Shown here: piece by piece, positions 1-6,867 of the stretch
How positions within the stretch are numbered: position 1 is the first letter of the stretch
How the letters are laid out: each line of letters starts with the position of its first letter
Source: Bacillota bacterium
GTDB taxonomy: Bacteria; Bacillota_E; Sulfobacillia; Sulfobacillales; Sulfobacillaceae
Direction of reading: 5' to 3'
DNA length: 14,586 nucleotides
NCBI GenBank assembly: GCA_021802375.1
Contig: JAKAAL010000023.1
Coordinates: 1-14,586 of the forward strand
Made by a program: the position numbers and the translations under genes
The notes under the pieces: model-generated
Told to the model about the DNA's origin: nothing
Database searches by the model: none
What the model saw: the letters and a program-made list of their open reading frames with translations, nothing else

Positions 1-201
1 TCGTACACTGAAGGCATCTTTCCGAGCCACTTTCATGGCTCTAACACAAAGGAGGACTTGAGTGATGGCGAATACCGCGATCTATTTTTATGGCGATGTA
101 TAAAGGACCCCATTGTCAAGACAATATTTCTGCGGATCTTTAGGTACAGTGACGCGGATTACGGTGGCAAAATTGGATCTGTTTTTGGGGGTATAACATA
201 G
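1..201 (+). CDS. 3' part of an unrecognised gene (continues from the window's right end)
   Basis: The first frame is open from base 1 to a TAG at 199-201 (66 residues, no start inside the window). It is rich in charged and aromatic residues with few rare features, which suggests real coding: it begins SYTEGIFPSHFHG and ends GGKIGSVFGGIT. The frame at the far right end (14431-14586) ends on a complete codon, so if the molecule is circular the two pieces join in phase as ...SSELVIV-SYTEGIF.... A short hairpin (ACTGGA/TCCAGT, 204-217) follows the stop. I do not recognise the family and give no function. An internal ATG at 65 with a good GGAGG box lies in another frame and stops after 12 codons, so I regard it as chance. 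Confidence 0.5.
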   Translation, partial: SYTEGIFPSHFHGSNTKEDLSDGEYRDLFLWRCIKDPIVKTIFLRIFRYSDADYGGKIGSVFGGIT

Positions 202-377
202 GGACTGGATCTCCAGTTTCCCTCTTCACTCCGTGTGAGGGGAGCCACGTTCTTGGTGGCTCAACCGAGGCCGGAGTCCCAGCCCGCCGGGCTGTGTCCT
301 AGGTTTTCTGTAACACCTCACCCCTTTCACCATCTCACGCTAGGCATTGAGCACCGCCTCCCTCAAAAATGGGGGGG
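202..377. other. intergenic stretch with three hairpins
   Basis: No convincing gene is present between the stop at 201 and the IS end at 378. Three short inverted repeats are visible: ACTGGA/TCCAGT (204-217, just after the stop codon), GAGCCAC/GTGGCTC (242-262, 7-nt loop) and AGCCCG/CGGGCT (278-290, 1-nt loop). The first could help terminate the gene that ends at 201, though its T-tract is poor. A run of seven G at 371-377 abuts the insertion sequence. Confidence 0.4.
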
Positions 378-444
378 TGGACCCCTTTGTCCGACACTTT
401 TGCCAAAGATTTTAAGAGACCTTGGACGTCTCGTTCGGCCGGCG

Positions 445-1317
445 TTATGAGGTCGTTCGGATCGGAGATGGCACCCCATACACGGAAGCGGGCGTGGCGT
501 AATCCAGGCTTTGATGACGACGCTCATGGTTGTAAAATGCGATATACGCAGCGATCGCACGCCGAGCCTCGCGGGGTGTCGCATAATCATGTAAATAGAT
601 CTCTTCGTACTTAATACTCCGCCAAAACCGCTCAATAAAGATGTTGTCGAGGGCCCGTCCGCGCCCATCCATACTAATCTGCGTGGGGGCTTCGGTCAAT
701 AAGGTCAGGAATTGCGGGCTGGTAAAGTGACTGCCTTGGTCCATATTAAAGATCGTCGGCGTGGCGAGCGCCAGCGCTCGCTGGGTTGCGTCGAGCACAA
801 AGGGCATTTCTAAGGTGTCGGCCAAGGCCCAGCTGACGAGATACCGTGAATACCAATCAATTATGCCTACGAGATACATCCATCCCCCCGGAGCCGTACA
901 TAAGTGATATCAATGGACCAGACGTGATTCGGGTGCAGAGGCGTGACGCCACGGAGTAAATACGGGTACGTCGCGTCCTCTTGGCGGCGTTTACTGAGAT
1001 TGGGCCCCGGCGCGATGCCGGCGATGGCCATCTCCCGCATATACCGTTGCACCCGTTTCCGGTTGATCGTGAGGCCCTCATCGTGCACCAAGGCTGCCGT
1101 GATCCGGCGGGATCCATAAAAGGGATGCGCGGTATACAGGGCGTCAATCCGATGCTTGATGGCGACTTCTTCCGCGGAAATGGGGACCGGCACATAATAT
1201 TGACTCGTGCGATTCAAGGACAACAGCGCACACTGGGTGGCGACCGAGAGGTCGCCGGGCGCCTCGACCAGGGCCAGACGTTCCGCCCTAGTCTGGCTTA
1301 AGGCCAGATTTTTTTTT
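445..1317 (-). pseudogene. IS3-family transposase OrfB (DDE integrase), frameshifted
   Basis: The catalytic ORF of the IS is present in two frames. The first part, entered near the A9 run and open down to 867, holds the HTH_21-like segment (FYGSRRITAALVHDEG) and the first catalytic Asp (HVWSIDITYVRL). The second part (879 to 445) holds the second Asp (IFNMDQGSHFTS) and the catalytic Glu (IFIERFWRSIKYEE), ending in the usual NHERRHQSLDYATPASVY block. The two join perfectly (ITYVRLRGGWMYLVGIIDW) if one G is added to the six-G run at 884-889 (C on the plus strand). One missing base in a homopolymer therefore breaks the gene between D1 and D2. It could be a true inactivating mutation or a sequencing error. 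Otherwise the sequence is full length. Confidence 0.85.
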
Positions 1318-1584
1318 AAGCCATGACAACTGCGTCGTCAGGCGGCCCACTTCCTCATAAAGGCGGGCGATTTCTTTGTCGTGTTTTTTCTGGAGATCAG
1401 CCCCCTGGGTATCTTTATCGAAGAGGGTGGCCGCCTTTTCCAAGAACGTGCGGCGCCATTGGTGCACCTGGTTCGCGTGGACGCCATATTCCTGGCAGAG
1501 TTCGTGGATCGATTTTTCTTCCTTCAACAAGGTCAACACGACCTCGGCTTTCACGGCAGACTCAAAGTGTTTTCGCATAGCCAT
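1288..1584 (-). CDS. IS3-family transposase OrfA (helix-turn-helix subunit)
   Basis: A 98-residue protein with the typical IS3 OrfA order: an N-terminal helix-turn-helix (about residues 8-48, containing HELCQEYGVHANQVHQWRR), then a charged coiled-coil, leucine-zipper-like segment (about 62-92) ending in LKKKSGLKPD. In this family OrfA binds the terminal repeats, and its zipper lets OrfA and OrfAB multimerise. The stop lies 21 nt after a run of nine A, where the OrfAB fusion would be made. OrfB sits at +1 (equivalently -2) relative to OrfA rather than the usual -1, so either the run has lost one A or transcriptional slippage is used. ATG at 1584 is the only sensible start. The length is normal for the family. 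Confidence 0.9.
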   Translation of the reverse strand: MAMRKHFESAVKAEVVLTLLKEEKSIHELCQEYGVHANQVHQWRRTFLEKAATLFDKDTQGADLQKKHDKEIARLYEEVGRLTTQLSWLKKKSGLKPD

Positions 1585-1607
1585 AGTGTATCTTATCGAG
1601 ACCCCTT

Positions 1608-2072
1608 TCAGTAGTCTTGTTTCTGGGGTCCACTATAATATGTCACTCCAAGTCCGGTTGTTATTATCGACAATATCCATGCTGTAGTGGGAATAGTTTT
1701 CCCATTGGTGACAAATAGGCTTATCGCACTACCAAGGGTTCCCGAGGCCATGGCTAGCAACAATTCAGCCCACGGGAACTTCTTAGTGGTGAGGTCTTTT
1801 AACTTTTGCCGGGCCTTTGATAACACACTTGCCCTCGTTTGAATTACAAAGTCCTCTATGTCTGAATTTGGAATTTTAATGTTATACGCATAATGTGCAC
1901 TAATGGCTTGCGCACCAAGTGTGGACTCAGAATAGCTTACATCCGCGACAGGTGTGGCACTAGCTCCAGATTCAAATAAGTCGATTGAGGCATCGAAATT
2001 ATTGGGACTGGCAGGCTTCAATTCATTATTTTCCTTATCACGATTATTGGGTATATCCACATTACGACCCAA
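1608..2072 (-). CDS. two-helix membrane protein, 3' end replaced by the IS
   Basis: A 154-residue product of unknown function. The first 75 residues are polar and probably disordered (Asn, Ser and Asp rich). A short Lys/Arg-rich segment (about 80-99, ASVLSKARQKLKDLTTKK) leads into a hydrophobic helix (about 101-122) and a second one (about 129-147), so it is probably a small inner-membrane hairpin. The native C-terminus is lost: the last seven residues (GPQKQDY) and the stop come from the IS terminal repeat at 1632. It overlaps the upstream gene by 11 nt if TTG at 2072 is the start. GTG at 2060, one base after the upstream stop, is an equally good coupled start. No clear Shine-Dalgarno is visible, so translation is likely coupled to the 2598-2062 gene. 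I do not recognise the family. Confidence 0.6.
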   Translation of the reverse strand: MGRNVDIPNNRDKENNELKPASPNNFDASIDLFESGASATPVADVSYSESTLGAQAISAHYAYNIKIPNSDIEDFVIQTRASVLSKARQKLKDLTTKKFPWAELLLAMASGTLGSAISLFVTNGKTIPTTAWILSIITTGLGVTYYSGPQKQDY

Positions 2073-2598
2073 CTAATTCTGTATTATAGGTTTCCGACGG
2101 GCAATTGCTGCATGTATAGGAAATTGTCCACGGTCCCGTATTGGGGGGTGGTGTGAGATTGGTTAGAGCCTGCGCTATGTCGCTATCACTGAGGACGTGC
2201 CCTTTGGGGCAAATATAAGATAGAAAGCCTTGCGACGGGTTCCGGTGGTTTCCCGAATTAATTATGACTAAGGTTTTGTTGGTGCTGGGAAGATGTGCGC
2301 TAAGGCTGGCAATGGTGTGCAGATCGAGGAGTAAGGTTTCTACTTGAAACGGTCCGTACAGAAATTGTGTTTGCCCTTGGGCTGGAAGATTCTCGGCCGC
2401 TGCGATAGCTAGCTTGTCGAAATACAAAGGGTCGTTGCTGGGTGACAATAAAAGCTGCAATTGGAGACTCAGCGGAAAACTAACATTGATACCGGTGCCA
2501 TTTCGAATGCTTGTCCAGAAAACCCAGTGCAATGCGGGTTTCCCGTTTACTATGAGTGGTTGTTTAGAAAACAGGCCTAGAACGTTTCGGCGTGTCAT
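2062..2598 (-). CDS. unknown protein with possible zinc-ribbon C-terminus
   Basis: A 178-residue soluble protein with no signal peptide and no family I recognise. The C-terminal third has a Cys/His pattern that could bind zinc: CPKGH (about residues 129-133) followed some 30 residues later by CSNC. The middle (VETLLLDLHTIASLSAHLP, then KTLVIINSGNH) alternates strand and helix-like stretches. The start at 2598 is chosen because the strong AGGAGG (2612-2607) lies 8 nt upstream of it; the ATG at 2604 is only 2 nt away. A weak -10-like TAAAAT is at 2625-2620. It is the first gene of a two-gene operon with the membrane protein at 2072-1608. A cytosolic sensor-like protein paired with a small membrane protein is a layout seen in some defence modules, but that is only a suggestion. 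Confidence 0.65.
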   Translation of the reverse strand: MTRRNVLGLFSKQPLIVNGKPALHWVFWTSIRNGTGINVSFPLSLQLQLLLSPSNDPLYFDKLAIAAAENLPAQGQTQFLYGPFQVETLLLDLHTIASLSAHLPSTNKTLVIINSGNHRNPSQGFLSYICPKGHVLSDSDIAQALTNLTPPPNTGPWTISYTCSNCPSETYNTELVGS

Positions 2599-2872
2599 GT
2601 TCATTGCCTCCTAACCCTGATTTTACCACATAAAATTTCAGAATAAGCGCGTGATTTGTCTTGGGTTTCAACCAGTTGCCTGATTTAGCAACGCACAACC
2701 ATTCTAGAAGATGTTGCCTCAGACATGGCTCTTGGTTATTTCTCATATTGGAGACGTGGCTGCCCAGCAAGAGATCGCCGCTAATTAGATGACATTTATT
2801 GGCGTTTTATGTTTGTAAGTCGTGGACAATATTATTGGTAAAACGAGTAGTCTTCTCAATTTATGTTCTGTC

Positions 2873-2892
2873 GCAAAAACGACCGTTTTTGC
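2873..2892. repeat. perfect palindrome, candidate res crossover site
   Basis: Nine-base arms GCAAAAACG and CGTTTTTGC are separated by AC. With flanking bases it spans about 28 bp, the size of a site I dyad for a Tn3-type resolvase. It lies about 130 bp upstream of the resolvase start. Confidence 0.45.
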
Positions 2893-2913
2893 ACCGCCGA
2901 GTTCCAGCGATCA

Positions 2914-2939
2914 CCGATCCCCGAAACCCGCAGAAATGC
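2914..2939 (+). repeat. 26-bp direct repeat, copy 1
   Basis: CCGATCCCCGAAACCCGC plus eight more bases match 3893-3918 at 23 of 26 positions in the same orientation. The two copies bracket the resolvase gene. Similarity does not extend on either side. Confidence 0.6.
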
Positions 2940-3023
2940 TGTTGCAAAACTATGGTGCAAAACATGGTGTTTCAGAATAGACAGCGCGCCTGAGTTCTGC
3001 AACACTAGAGGGGGAGGGATTTG

Positions 3024-3584
3024 ATGTTCATCGGGTACGCCCGCGTGTCGACGGCCGAGCAAACGCTGGCCCTGCAAGAAGATGCGCTGCAGCAGTTGGG
3101 CTGTGAAAAAATCTTTCGGGATGTGATGTCCGGCAGCACCACAGAGCGCCCCGGTCTCTCCGAGGTCCTGGCCTATGCCCGATCTGGGGATGTTTTGGTA
3201 GTCTGGAAACTCGATCGGTTGGGGCGGTCGTTGGCTCATCTCATCCAAGTGGTCCAGCAACTGCACACGGAGGGCATCGGCTTCCGGAGTCTCCAAGAAA
3301 ACATGGACACCACGACGTCCGGCGGGCAGCTTATCTTTCACATTTTTGGGGCCCTGGCCGAGTTTGAGCGATCGCTGATTCGGGAGCGCACCACGGCGGG
3401 ATTAGCGGCCGCACGGGCCCGGGGACGGATAGGGGGCCGGCCCCCGCGATTGTCTGCCGACCAGATTCGGATGGCGCAACGGCAGTTGCAGGATCCCGAC
3501 CTGACGATGACGGAGGTGGCCCACGCCTTTCATGTGTCTCGGACCACGCTCTACCGGGCATTGAAAAAGGCCGCACAGGAATGA
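3024..3584 (+). CDS. serine recombinase, Tn3 resolvase/invertase type
   Basis: A 186-residue small serine recombinase of normal length. The catalytic serine is Ser9 in IGYARVSTAEQ. Other family marks follow in order: the arginine-containing VVWKLDRLGRSLAHL block (about 67-81), the dimer-helix region with GALAEFERSLIRERTTAGL (about 116-134), then the DNA-binding tail GRIGGRPP and a C-terminal helix-turn-helix (MTEVAHAFHVSRTTLYRALKK). It would cut and rejoin DNA at res through a 5'-phosphoserine link, resolving transposition cointegrates or plasmid dimers. ATG 3024 is preferred to the adjacent TTG at 3021: GGAGGG ends 5 nt upstream. The dyads upstream (2873-3005) are the likely binding sites. 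No matching Tn3 transposase gene is present in the window, so it is an orphan or serves plasmid multimer resolution. Confidence 0.93.
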   Translation: MFIGYARVSTAEQTLALQEDALQQLGCEKIFRDVMSGSTTERPGLSEVLAYARSGDVLVVWKLDRLGRSLAHLIQVVQQLHTEGIGFRSLQENMDTTTSGGQLIFHIFGALAEFERSLIRERTTAGLAAARARGRIGGRPPRLSADQIRMAQRQLQDPDLTMTEVAHAFHVSRTTLYRALKKAAQE

Positions 3585-3621
3585 TGCCGGACTGCATGGT
3601 TGGGAGGGCACGGGCAACGGA

Positions 3622-3807
3622 TTGTCCGAGGCGGTTCTATCATCATTTTCGCCCCGGGTACCCATCCCTTCTCCATTTAGCCATAGTTATCCAGTTCTAT
3701 TGTGGGGGAATCCGCGTTTTGTTGGCGGGACCCCTGGCACGACGCTGGCAACCATTGGCATTCGCCGCGAGGACCGGGAGCCGGTGCATTTGGGACTGAA
3801 TTTATAA
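3622..3807 (+). CDS. possible gene remnant, unknown
   Basis: An open frame of 61 codons (TTG start, no clear ribosome site) ending at TAA 3805-3807. The second half reads smoothly (LLWGNPRFVGGTPGTTLA, then IGIRREDREPVHLGLNL), which looks like a genuine C-terminus rather than noise. It is followed 22 nt later by another start with a good ribosome site (3830). It may be the 3' end of a backbone gene whose front was lost when the resolvase unit arrived. The family is not recognised. Confidence 0.3.
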   Translation: MSEAVLSSFSPRVPIPSPFSHSYPVLLWGNPRFVGGTPGTTLATIGIRREDREPVHLGLNL

Positions 3808-3829
3808 CACACAGAAAGGATCGAGACGC

Positions 3830-3877
3830 ATGCGCAATCAAAAACCCCGCAACACTTCGTTAGCTAGACTCTGCTGA
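3830..3877 (+). pseudogene. 5' stub of a truncated gene
   Basis: ATG at 3830 is preceded by AGAAAGGA at suitable spacing and opens MRNQKPRNTSLARLC before a stop at 3875-3877. The stop falls shortly before the 26-bp repeat copy at 3893, so the gene was probably cut by an insertion or recombination there. Only 15 residues survive, too few to identify. Confidence 0.3.
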
Positions 3878-3892
3878 AAAAGTTACCCATTT

Positions 3893-3918
3893 CCGATCCC
3901 CGAAACTCGCACAAAAGC
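3893..3918 (+). repeat. 26-bp direct repeat, copy 2
   Basis: CCGATCCCCGAAACTCGC plus eight more bases match 2914-2939 at 23 of 26 positions. It marks the right edge of the resolvase segment and the left edge of the restriction cassette. Confidence 0.6.
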
Positions 3919-4115
3919 AGGGATCCCCGGCCCCTTTGTCGAATTTATCTCGTGACTAACCTCTCCCCCATTCGAGAGGGGGGGAATTCCGACAGCAGAG
4001 GGAGTCGCGCTCACGAGGGCCCTTTCCAGCTTCGGGATTGTATGTCCTGTGGAGACCAGATGCATCAAGCATCTCGCCAAAGCCGCATCCAACGAATTGA
4101 CAAGGGGCTTTTACC
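3919..4115. other. leader region upstream of hsdM
   Basis: No firm gene or promoter is visible. A hairpin CCTCTC/GAGAGG lies at about 3960-3979 without a T-tract. A plus-strand open frame ending TTACCATGA overlaps the hsdM start by four bases (ATGA). Its last 25 codons begin at an in-frame ATG at 4041, so hsdM could be coupled to a short upstream ORF. AAGGGG about 8 nt before ATG 4116 is the likely hsdM ribosome site. Confidence 0.3.
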
Positions 4116-5672
4116 ATGACCAGCATCCAACAACGCACTGAACTGCAACGCCGCATTTGGCAAATTGCCAACGATGTCCGTGGCGCTGTCGATGGTTGGG
4201 ATTTCAAGCAGTACGTGCTTGGCACCCTGTTCTACCGCTTCATCAGCGAGAACTTTGCCAGCTACATCGAGGGCGGTGACGACAGCATCCACTACGCCGA
4301 ACTGCCTGACAGCGTCATCACCCCTGAGATCAAAGACGACGCCATTAAGACCAAGGGTTATTTCATCTACCCTAGACAGCTGTTCATCAACGTGGCCGCC
4401 AATGCCAACAGCAACGAGAGCTTGAACACCGACTTGGCCAGCATTTTTGCCGCCATTGAAGCTTCTGCCAATGGCTACCCCTCCGAGCGGGACATCAAGG
4501 GACTGTTTGCCGACTTCGACACCACCAGCAACCGTCTTGGCAATACCGTCAGGGATAAAAACACTCGCCTGGTCGCCGTACTCAAGGGAGTAGCCGAACT
4601 GGACTTCGGCGCTTTTGATAGGAGTCATATTGACCTGTTTGGCGATGCCTACGAATTTCTGATTTCTAACTATGCGGCCAATGCAGGTAAATCTGGCGGC
4701 GAGTTTTTCACCCCGCAATATGTATCCCAGCTGATTACCCAACTCGCCCTACACAAACAAAGCAGCGTCAACAAGATCTACGACCCCGCCTGCGGCTCCG
4801 GTTCCTTACTGCTGCAAGCTTCCAAACAGATGAACGCCTCCTTCATCGAAGAAGGATTTTTCGGACAGGAGATCAATCACACCACGTACAACTTAGCGCG
4901 GATGAACATGTTCTTGCATAACATCAACTACGACAAGTTCAACATCCAGCTCGGTGATACCCTGACAAACCCTCACTTTGAGGATGAAAAACCCTTTGAT
5001 ATGATCGTCTCGAACCCGCCCTATTCGGTGAAGTGGATCGGTTCTGACGACCCGACTTTGATCAACGATGAGCGTTTTGCTCCGGCAGGTGTCCTGGCAC
5101 CCAAGTCCAAAGCTGACTTTGCCTTTGTGTTGCACGCGCTCAGCTACCTCTCCGGCAAAGGCCGGGCGGCCATCGTCTGTTTCCCCGGCATCTTCTACCG
5201 AGGCGGTGCCGAGCAGAAAATCCGCCAGTATCTCGTAGACAACAACTATGTTGAAACCGTGATTGCACTAGCCCCCAACCTATTTTTTGGTACTACTATC
5301 GCCGTGAACATCCTAGTGCTCTCCAAGCATAAGCCCGATACCACCATTCAATTCATCGATGCGAGCGGTCTTTTTAAGAAGGAAACCAACAACAACGTGC
5401 TGCTAGATATGCACATCGATCAAATCATGGAGGTGTTCGACCGCAAGGCAAATGTGGACTACTTTGCTCGAGCGGTGCCATTTGAGCACGTTGCCACTAA
5501 CGATTACAACCTGTCCGTTAGTAGTTATGTTGCAGCCAAGGACACCCGTGAGGTCGTGGATATTGTTCAACTCAATGCCGAGCTGAAAACCACGGTCGCC
5601 AGGATCGACCAACTGCGGGCCGCCATTGATGCGATTGTGGCCGAGATTGACGGTGAGGAGGGGAAGGCATGA
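4116..5672 (+). CDS. hsdM: type IC restriction-modification DNA methyltransferase subunit
   Basis: A 518-residue N6-adenine methyltransferase subunit. It has an N-terminal HsdM helical domain (about 5-150), then the catalytic domain: motif X-like GGEFFTP (194-200), AdoMet-binding DPACGSGS (223-230) and catalytic NPPY (300-303). Length and sequence closely match EcoR124I/EcoprrI HsdM as I remember them (MTSIQQR.., [27 protein letters not shown]), which places it in family IC. Two copies plus one HsdS form the methylase; with HsdR they form the restriction complex. AdoMet methylation of adenine in both half-sites protects host DNA. It overlaps hsdS by ATGA (5669-5672), so the genes are translationally coupled. 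The gene appears intact, with no frameshift or missing motif. Confidence 0.97.
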   Translation: MTSIQQRTELQRRIWQIANDVRGAVDGWDFKQYVLGTLFYRFISENFASYIEGGDDSIHYAELPDSVITPEIKDDAIKTKGYFIYPRQLFINVAANANSNESLNTDLASIFAAIEASANGYPSERDIKGLFADFDTTSNRLGNTVRDKNTRLVAVLKGVAELDFGAFDRSHIDLFGDAYEFLISNYAANAGKSGGEFFTPQYVSQLITQLALHKQSSVNKIYDPACGSGSLLLQASKQMNASFIEEGFFGQEINHTTYNLARMNMFLHNINYDKFNIQLGDTLTNPHFEDEKPFDMIVSNPPYSVKWIGSDDPTLINDERFAPAGVLAPKSKADFAFVLHALSYLSGKGRAAIVCFPGIFYRGGAEQKIRQYLVDNNYVETVIALAPNLFFGTTIAVNILVLSKHKPDTTIQFIDASGLFKKETNNNVLLDMHIDQIMEVFDRKANVDYFARAVPFEHVATNDYNLSVSSYVAAKDTREVVDIVQLNAELKTTVARIDQLRAAIDAIVAEIDGEEGKA

Positions 5673-6349
5673 GCAGTGTGAGTTTTTTGGATAAGCTGTT
5701 GGACGAGGTAGTGGTGGAGTGGAAGCCCGTTTCGGAAATATTTCATTTAAAAAATGGTTATACACCATCAAAAACAAAAAATGAATATTGGGCGGATGGC
5801 ACTATCCCATGGTTCAGAATGGAAGATATTCGCGAAAACGGCCGAATACTCAGTAACTCAATTCAAAAAATTTCCGCAAGCGCAGTAAAAGGCGGAAAAC
5901 TGTTTCCTGCTAATTCAATCATAATCGCAACCTCTGCGACAATTGGTGAGCACGCCCTAGTGACTATTCCGTACTTAGCTAATCAAAGATTCACCTGTCT
6001 TGCGTTGAAGTCAAACTACATTGATAGGTTTTACATTAAATTTATATTTTATTACTGCTTTCTACTCGCAGATTGGTGCAAAAAGAATACGACAATTTCC
6101 AGCTTTCCATCTGTGGATATGGATGGATTTAGAAAATTCAAAATCCCCATCCCCTGCCCAGATAACCCTCAGAAGTCGCTGGCCATTCAGACCGAAATTG
6201 TCCGCATTTTGGACGCTTTTACCACCTATACCGCCGAGCTGACCGCCGAACTGACCGCCGAACTGACCGCCCGCAAAAAACAATACGCCTACTACCGCAA
6301 CCAGTTGCTGAATTTTGAAGACGCTGGGGGATCTCGCAGAGAATCTTGA
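5669..6349 (+). CDS. hsdS: N-terminal half of type IC specificity subunit HsdS (split gene)
   Basis: A 226-residue product covering the N-terminal conserved stretch ([19 protein letters not shown]), the first target recognition domain (about 20-165) and the central conserved helices ([20 protein letters not shown], then VRILDAF, three TAEL repeats at 188-199, and [15 protein letters not shown]). A full HsdS of this family is about 400 residues; this ORF leaves frame after NFED and stops at 6349. The rest continues in the +1 frame from 6315. Truncated HsdS of this type, with one TRD and the central region, is known in EcoDXXI and EcoR124I to dimerise and recognise a symmetric site, so this half may still be active. 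The recognition-domain part is more A/T rich than the conserved parts, as usual for exchangeable TRDs. Confidence 0.9.
   Translation: MSSVSFLDKLLDEVVVEWKPVSEIFHLKNGYTPSKTKNEYWADGTIPWFRMEDIRENGRILSNSIQKISASAVKGGKLFPANSIIIATSATIGEHALVTIPYLANQRFTCLALKSNYIDRFYIKFIFYYCFLLADWCKKNTTISSFPSVDMDGFRKFKIPIPCPDNPQKSLAIQTEIVRILDAFTTYTAELTAELTAELTARKKQYAYYRNQLLNFEDAGGSRRES
6230..6265 (+). repeat. three tandem 12-bp repeats encoding (TAEL)3 in hsdS
   Basis: ACCGCCGAGCTG followed by two ACCGCCGAACTG units, then a partial ACCGCC. In EcoR124I, two TAEL units give a 6-bp non-specific spacer in the target, and in EcoR124/3 (EcoR124II) three units give 7 bp. Three units here therefore predict the longer spacer. 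Unequal recombination between repeats can switch specificity. Confidence 0.9.
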
Positions 6350-6866
6350 TTCGATGCGCAAGCCAATCACGAGTGGCTTAAGAGATCTAGGCGATATTCC
6401 GTACTATGGGGCATCAGGAATTGTCGATTACGTTAAAGACTTTATCTTTGATGGGGATTTTCTTCTCGTTTCCGAAGATGGTGCCAATTTGGTGGTGCGA
6501 AATACCCCAATCGCCTTTAGCATCAGTGGAAAAAGTTGGGTGAACAATCATGCTCACGTACTTAAATTTGAGACATACACTGAGCGTAAGTATGTCGAAT
6601 ATTATTTGAATAGCATTGACTTAACATCCTACATCTCGGGGGCGGCGCAGCCAAAACTGAATAAAAAAAATCTCGAAAGCATTGATATCCCGAACCCCTC
6701 TCCCGAAGAGAAGAAGCGCATCGTAGCCATTCTCGACAAATTCGATGCTCTAACCCACTCCATCACCGAAGGCCTGCCCCGCGAAATTGCCCTGCGCCAG
6801 AAGCAATATACGTATTACCGCGATCTGCTGTTGAGCTTCCCTAAGCCGGATGAGGTACAGGAATAA
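6315..6866 (+). pseudogene. hsdS: C-terminal half of HsdS, out of frame with the first half
   Basis: Continues the specificity subunit in the +1 frame: [12 protein letters not shown] opens the second target recognition domain (about 1-125, with [19 protein letters not shown] and [16 protein letters not shown]), followed by the C-terminal conserved region ([20 protein letters not shown], then [28 protein letters not shown]). Intact relatives have about seven residues (of the KEGEVEW type) between the central QLLxF and KTLGE; here a single base remains between those codons, so 20 bp are missing. The only start in frame at the junction is TTG 6315, without a ribosome site, so it is probably not translated well on its own unless ribosomes restart after 6349. 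Only one C separates its stop from the prrC start. Confidence 0.85.
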
Positions 6867-6867
6867 C

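Larger units (their letters stand above)
378..1632 (-). mobile_element. IS3-family insertion sequence, about 1255 bp
   Basis: The element is bounded by inverted ends that both begin TGGACCCC: 378 onward on the plus strand, and 1632 backward on the minus strand. The match is 8/8 and then imperfect, with a shared GAC block. Inside are the two overlapping ORFs typical of the IS3 family, orfA (HTH) and orfB (DDE integrase), on the minus strand. An A9 run (T9 at 1309-1317) sits at the orfA/orfB junction. No target duplication is visible: the left flank is a G run and the right flank reads CTATA. The copy is therefore old, or one flank was rearranged. orfB carries a frameshift, so this copy is probably unable to transpose alone. 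Its right end interrupts the 3' end of the membrane-protein gene at 1608-2072. Confidence 0.9.
2605..3023. promoter_or_regulatory. intergenic region with a candidate resolvase res site
   Basis: No gene is supported here. The half nearest the resolvase is rich in dyads, as expected of a res site. GCAAAAACG/CGTTTTTGC forms a perfect 9-bp-arm palindrome with a 2-bp centre at 2873-2892. TGCAAAAC occurs twice in tandem (about 2944 and 2958). TGTTGCAAAAC (2941-2951) recurs inverted as TGTTGCAGAAC at 3004-2994. Serine resolvases of the Tn3 type bind three such dyads next to their own gene, and also repress it there. The assignment of sites I, II and III is not certain. Confidence 0.4.

Noticed and set aside
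24..41. Hairpin GAGCCA/TGGCTC similar to the one at 242-262
   Set aside because: The first copy is within a coding frame and the shared part is only six or seven bases per arm.
65..103. Small ORF MANTAIYFYGDV with an excellent GGAGG ribosome site
   Set aside because: It lies inside the longer coding-like frame 1-201 in another phase and stops after 12 codons.
107..125. GGACCCCATTGTCAAGAC resembling the IS3-type terminal repeat
   Set aside because: It is inside the open frame 1-201, with no second end or transposase fragment next to it; probably chance.
884..889. Programmed frameshifting in the middle of orfB
   Set aside because: The site is a plain G run between two conserved parts of the DDE domain; family members read straight through here, so a deletion is simpler.
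3402..3665. Minus-strand ORFs over the resolvase
   Set aside because: Shadows of the resolvase coding strand; Pro/Arg/Ser-rich with no domain.
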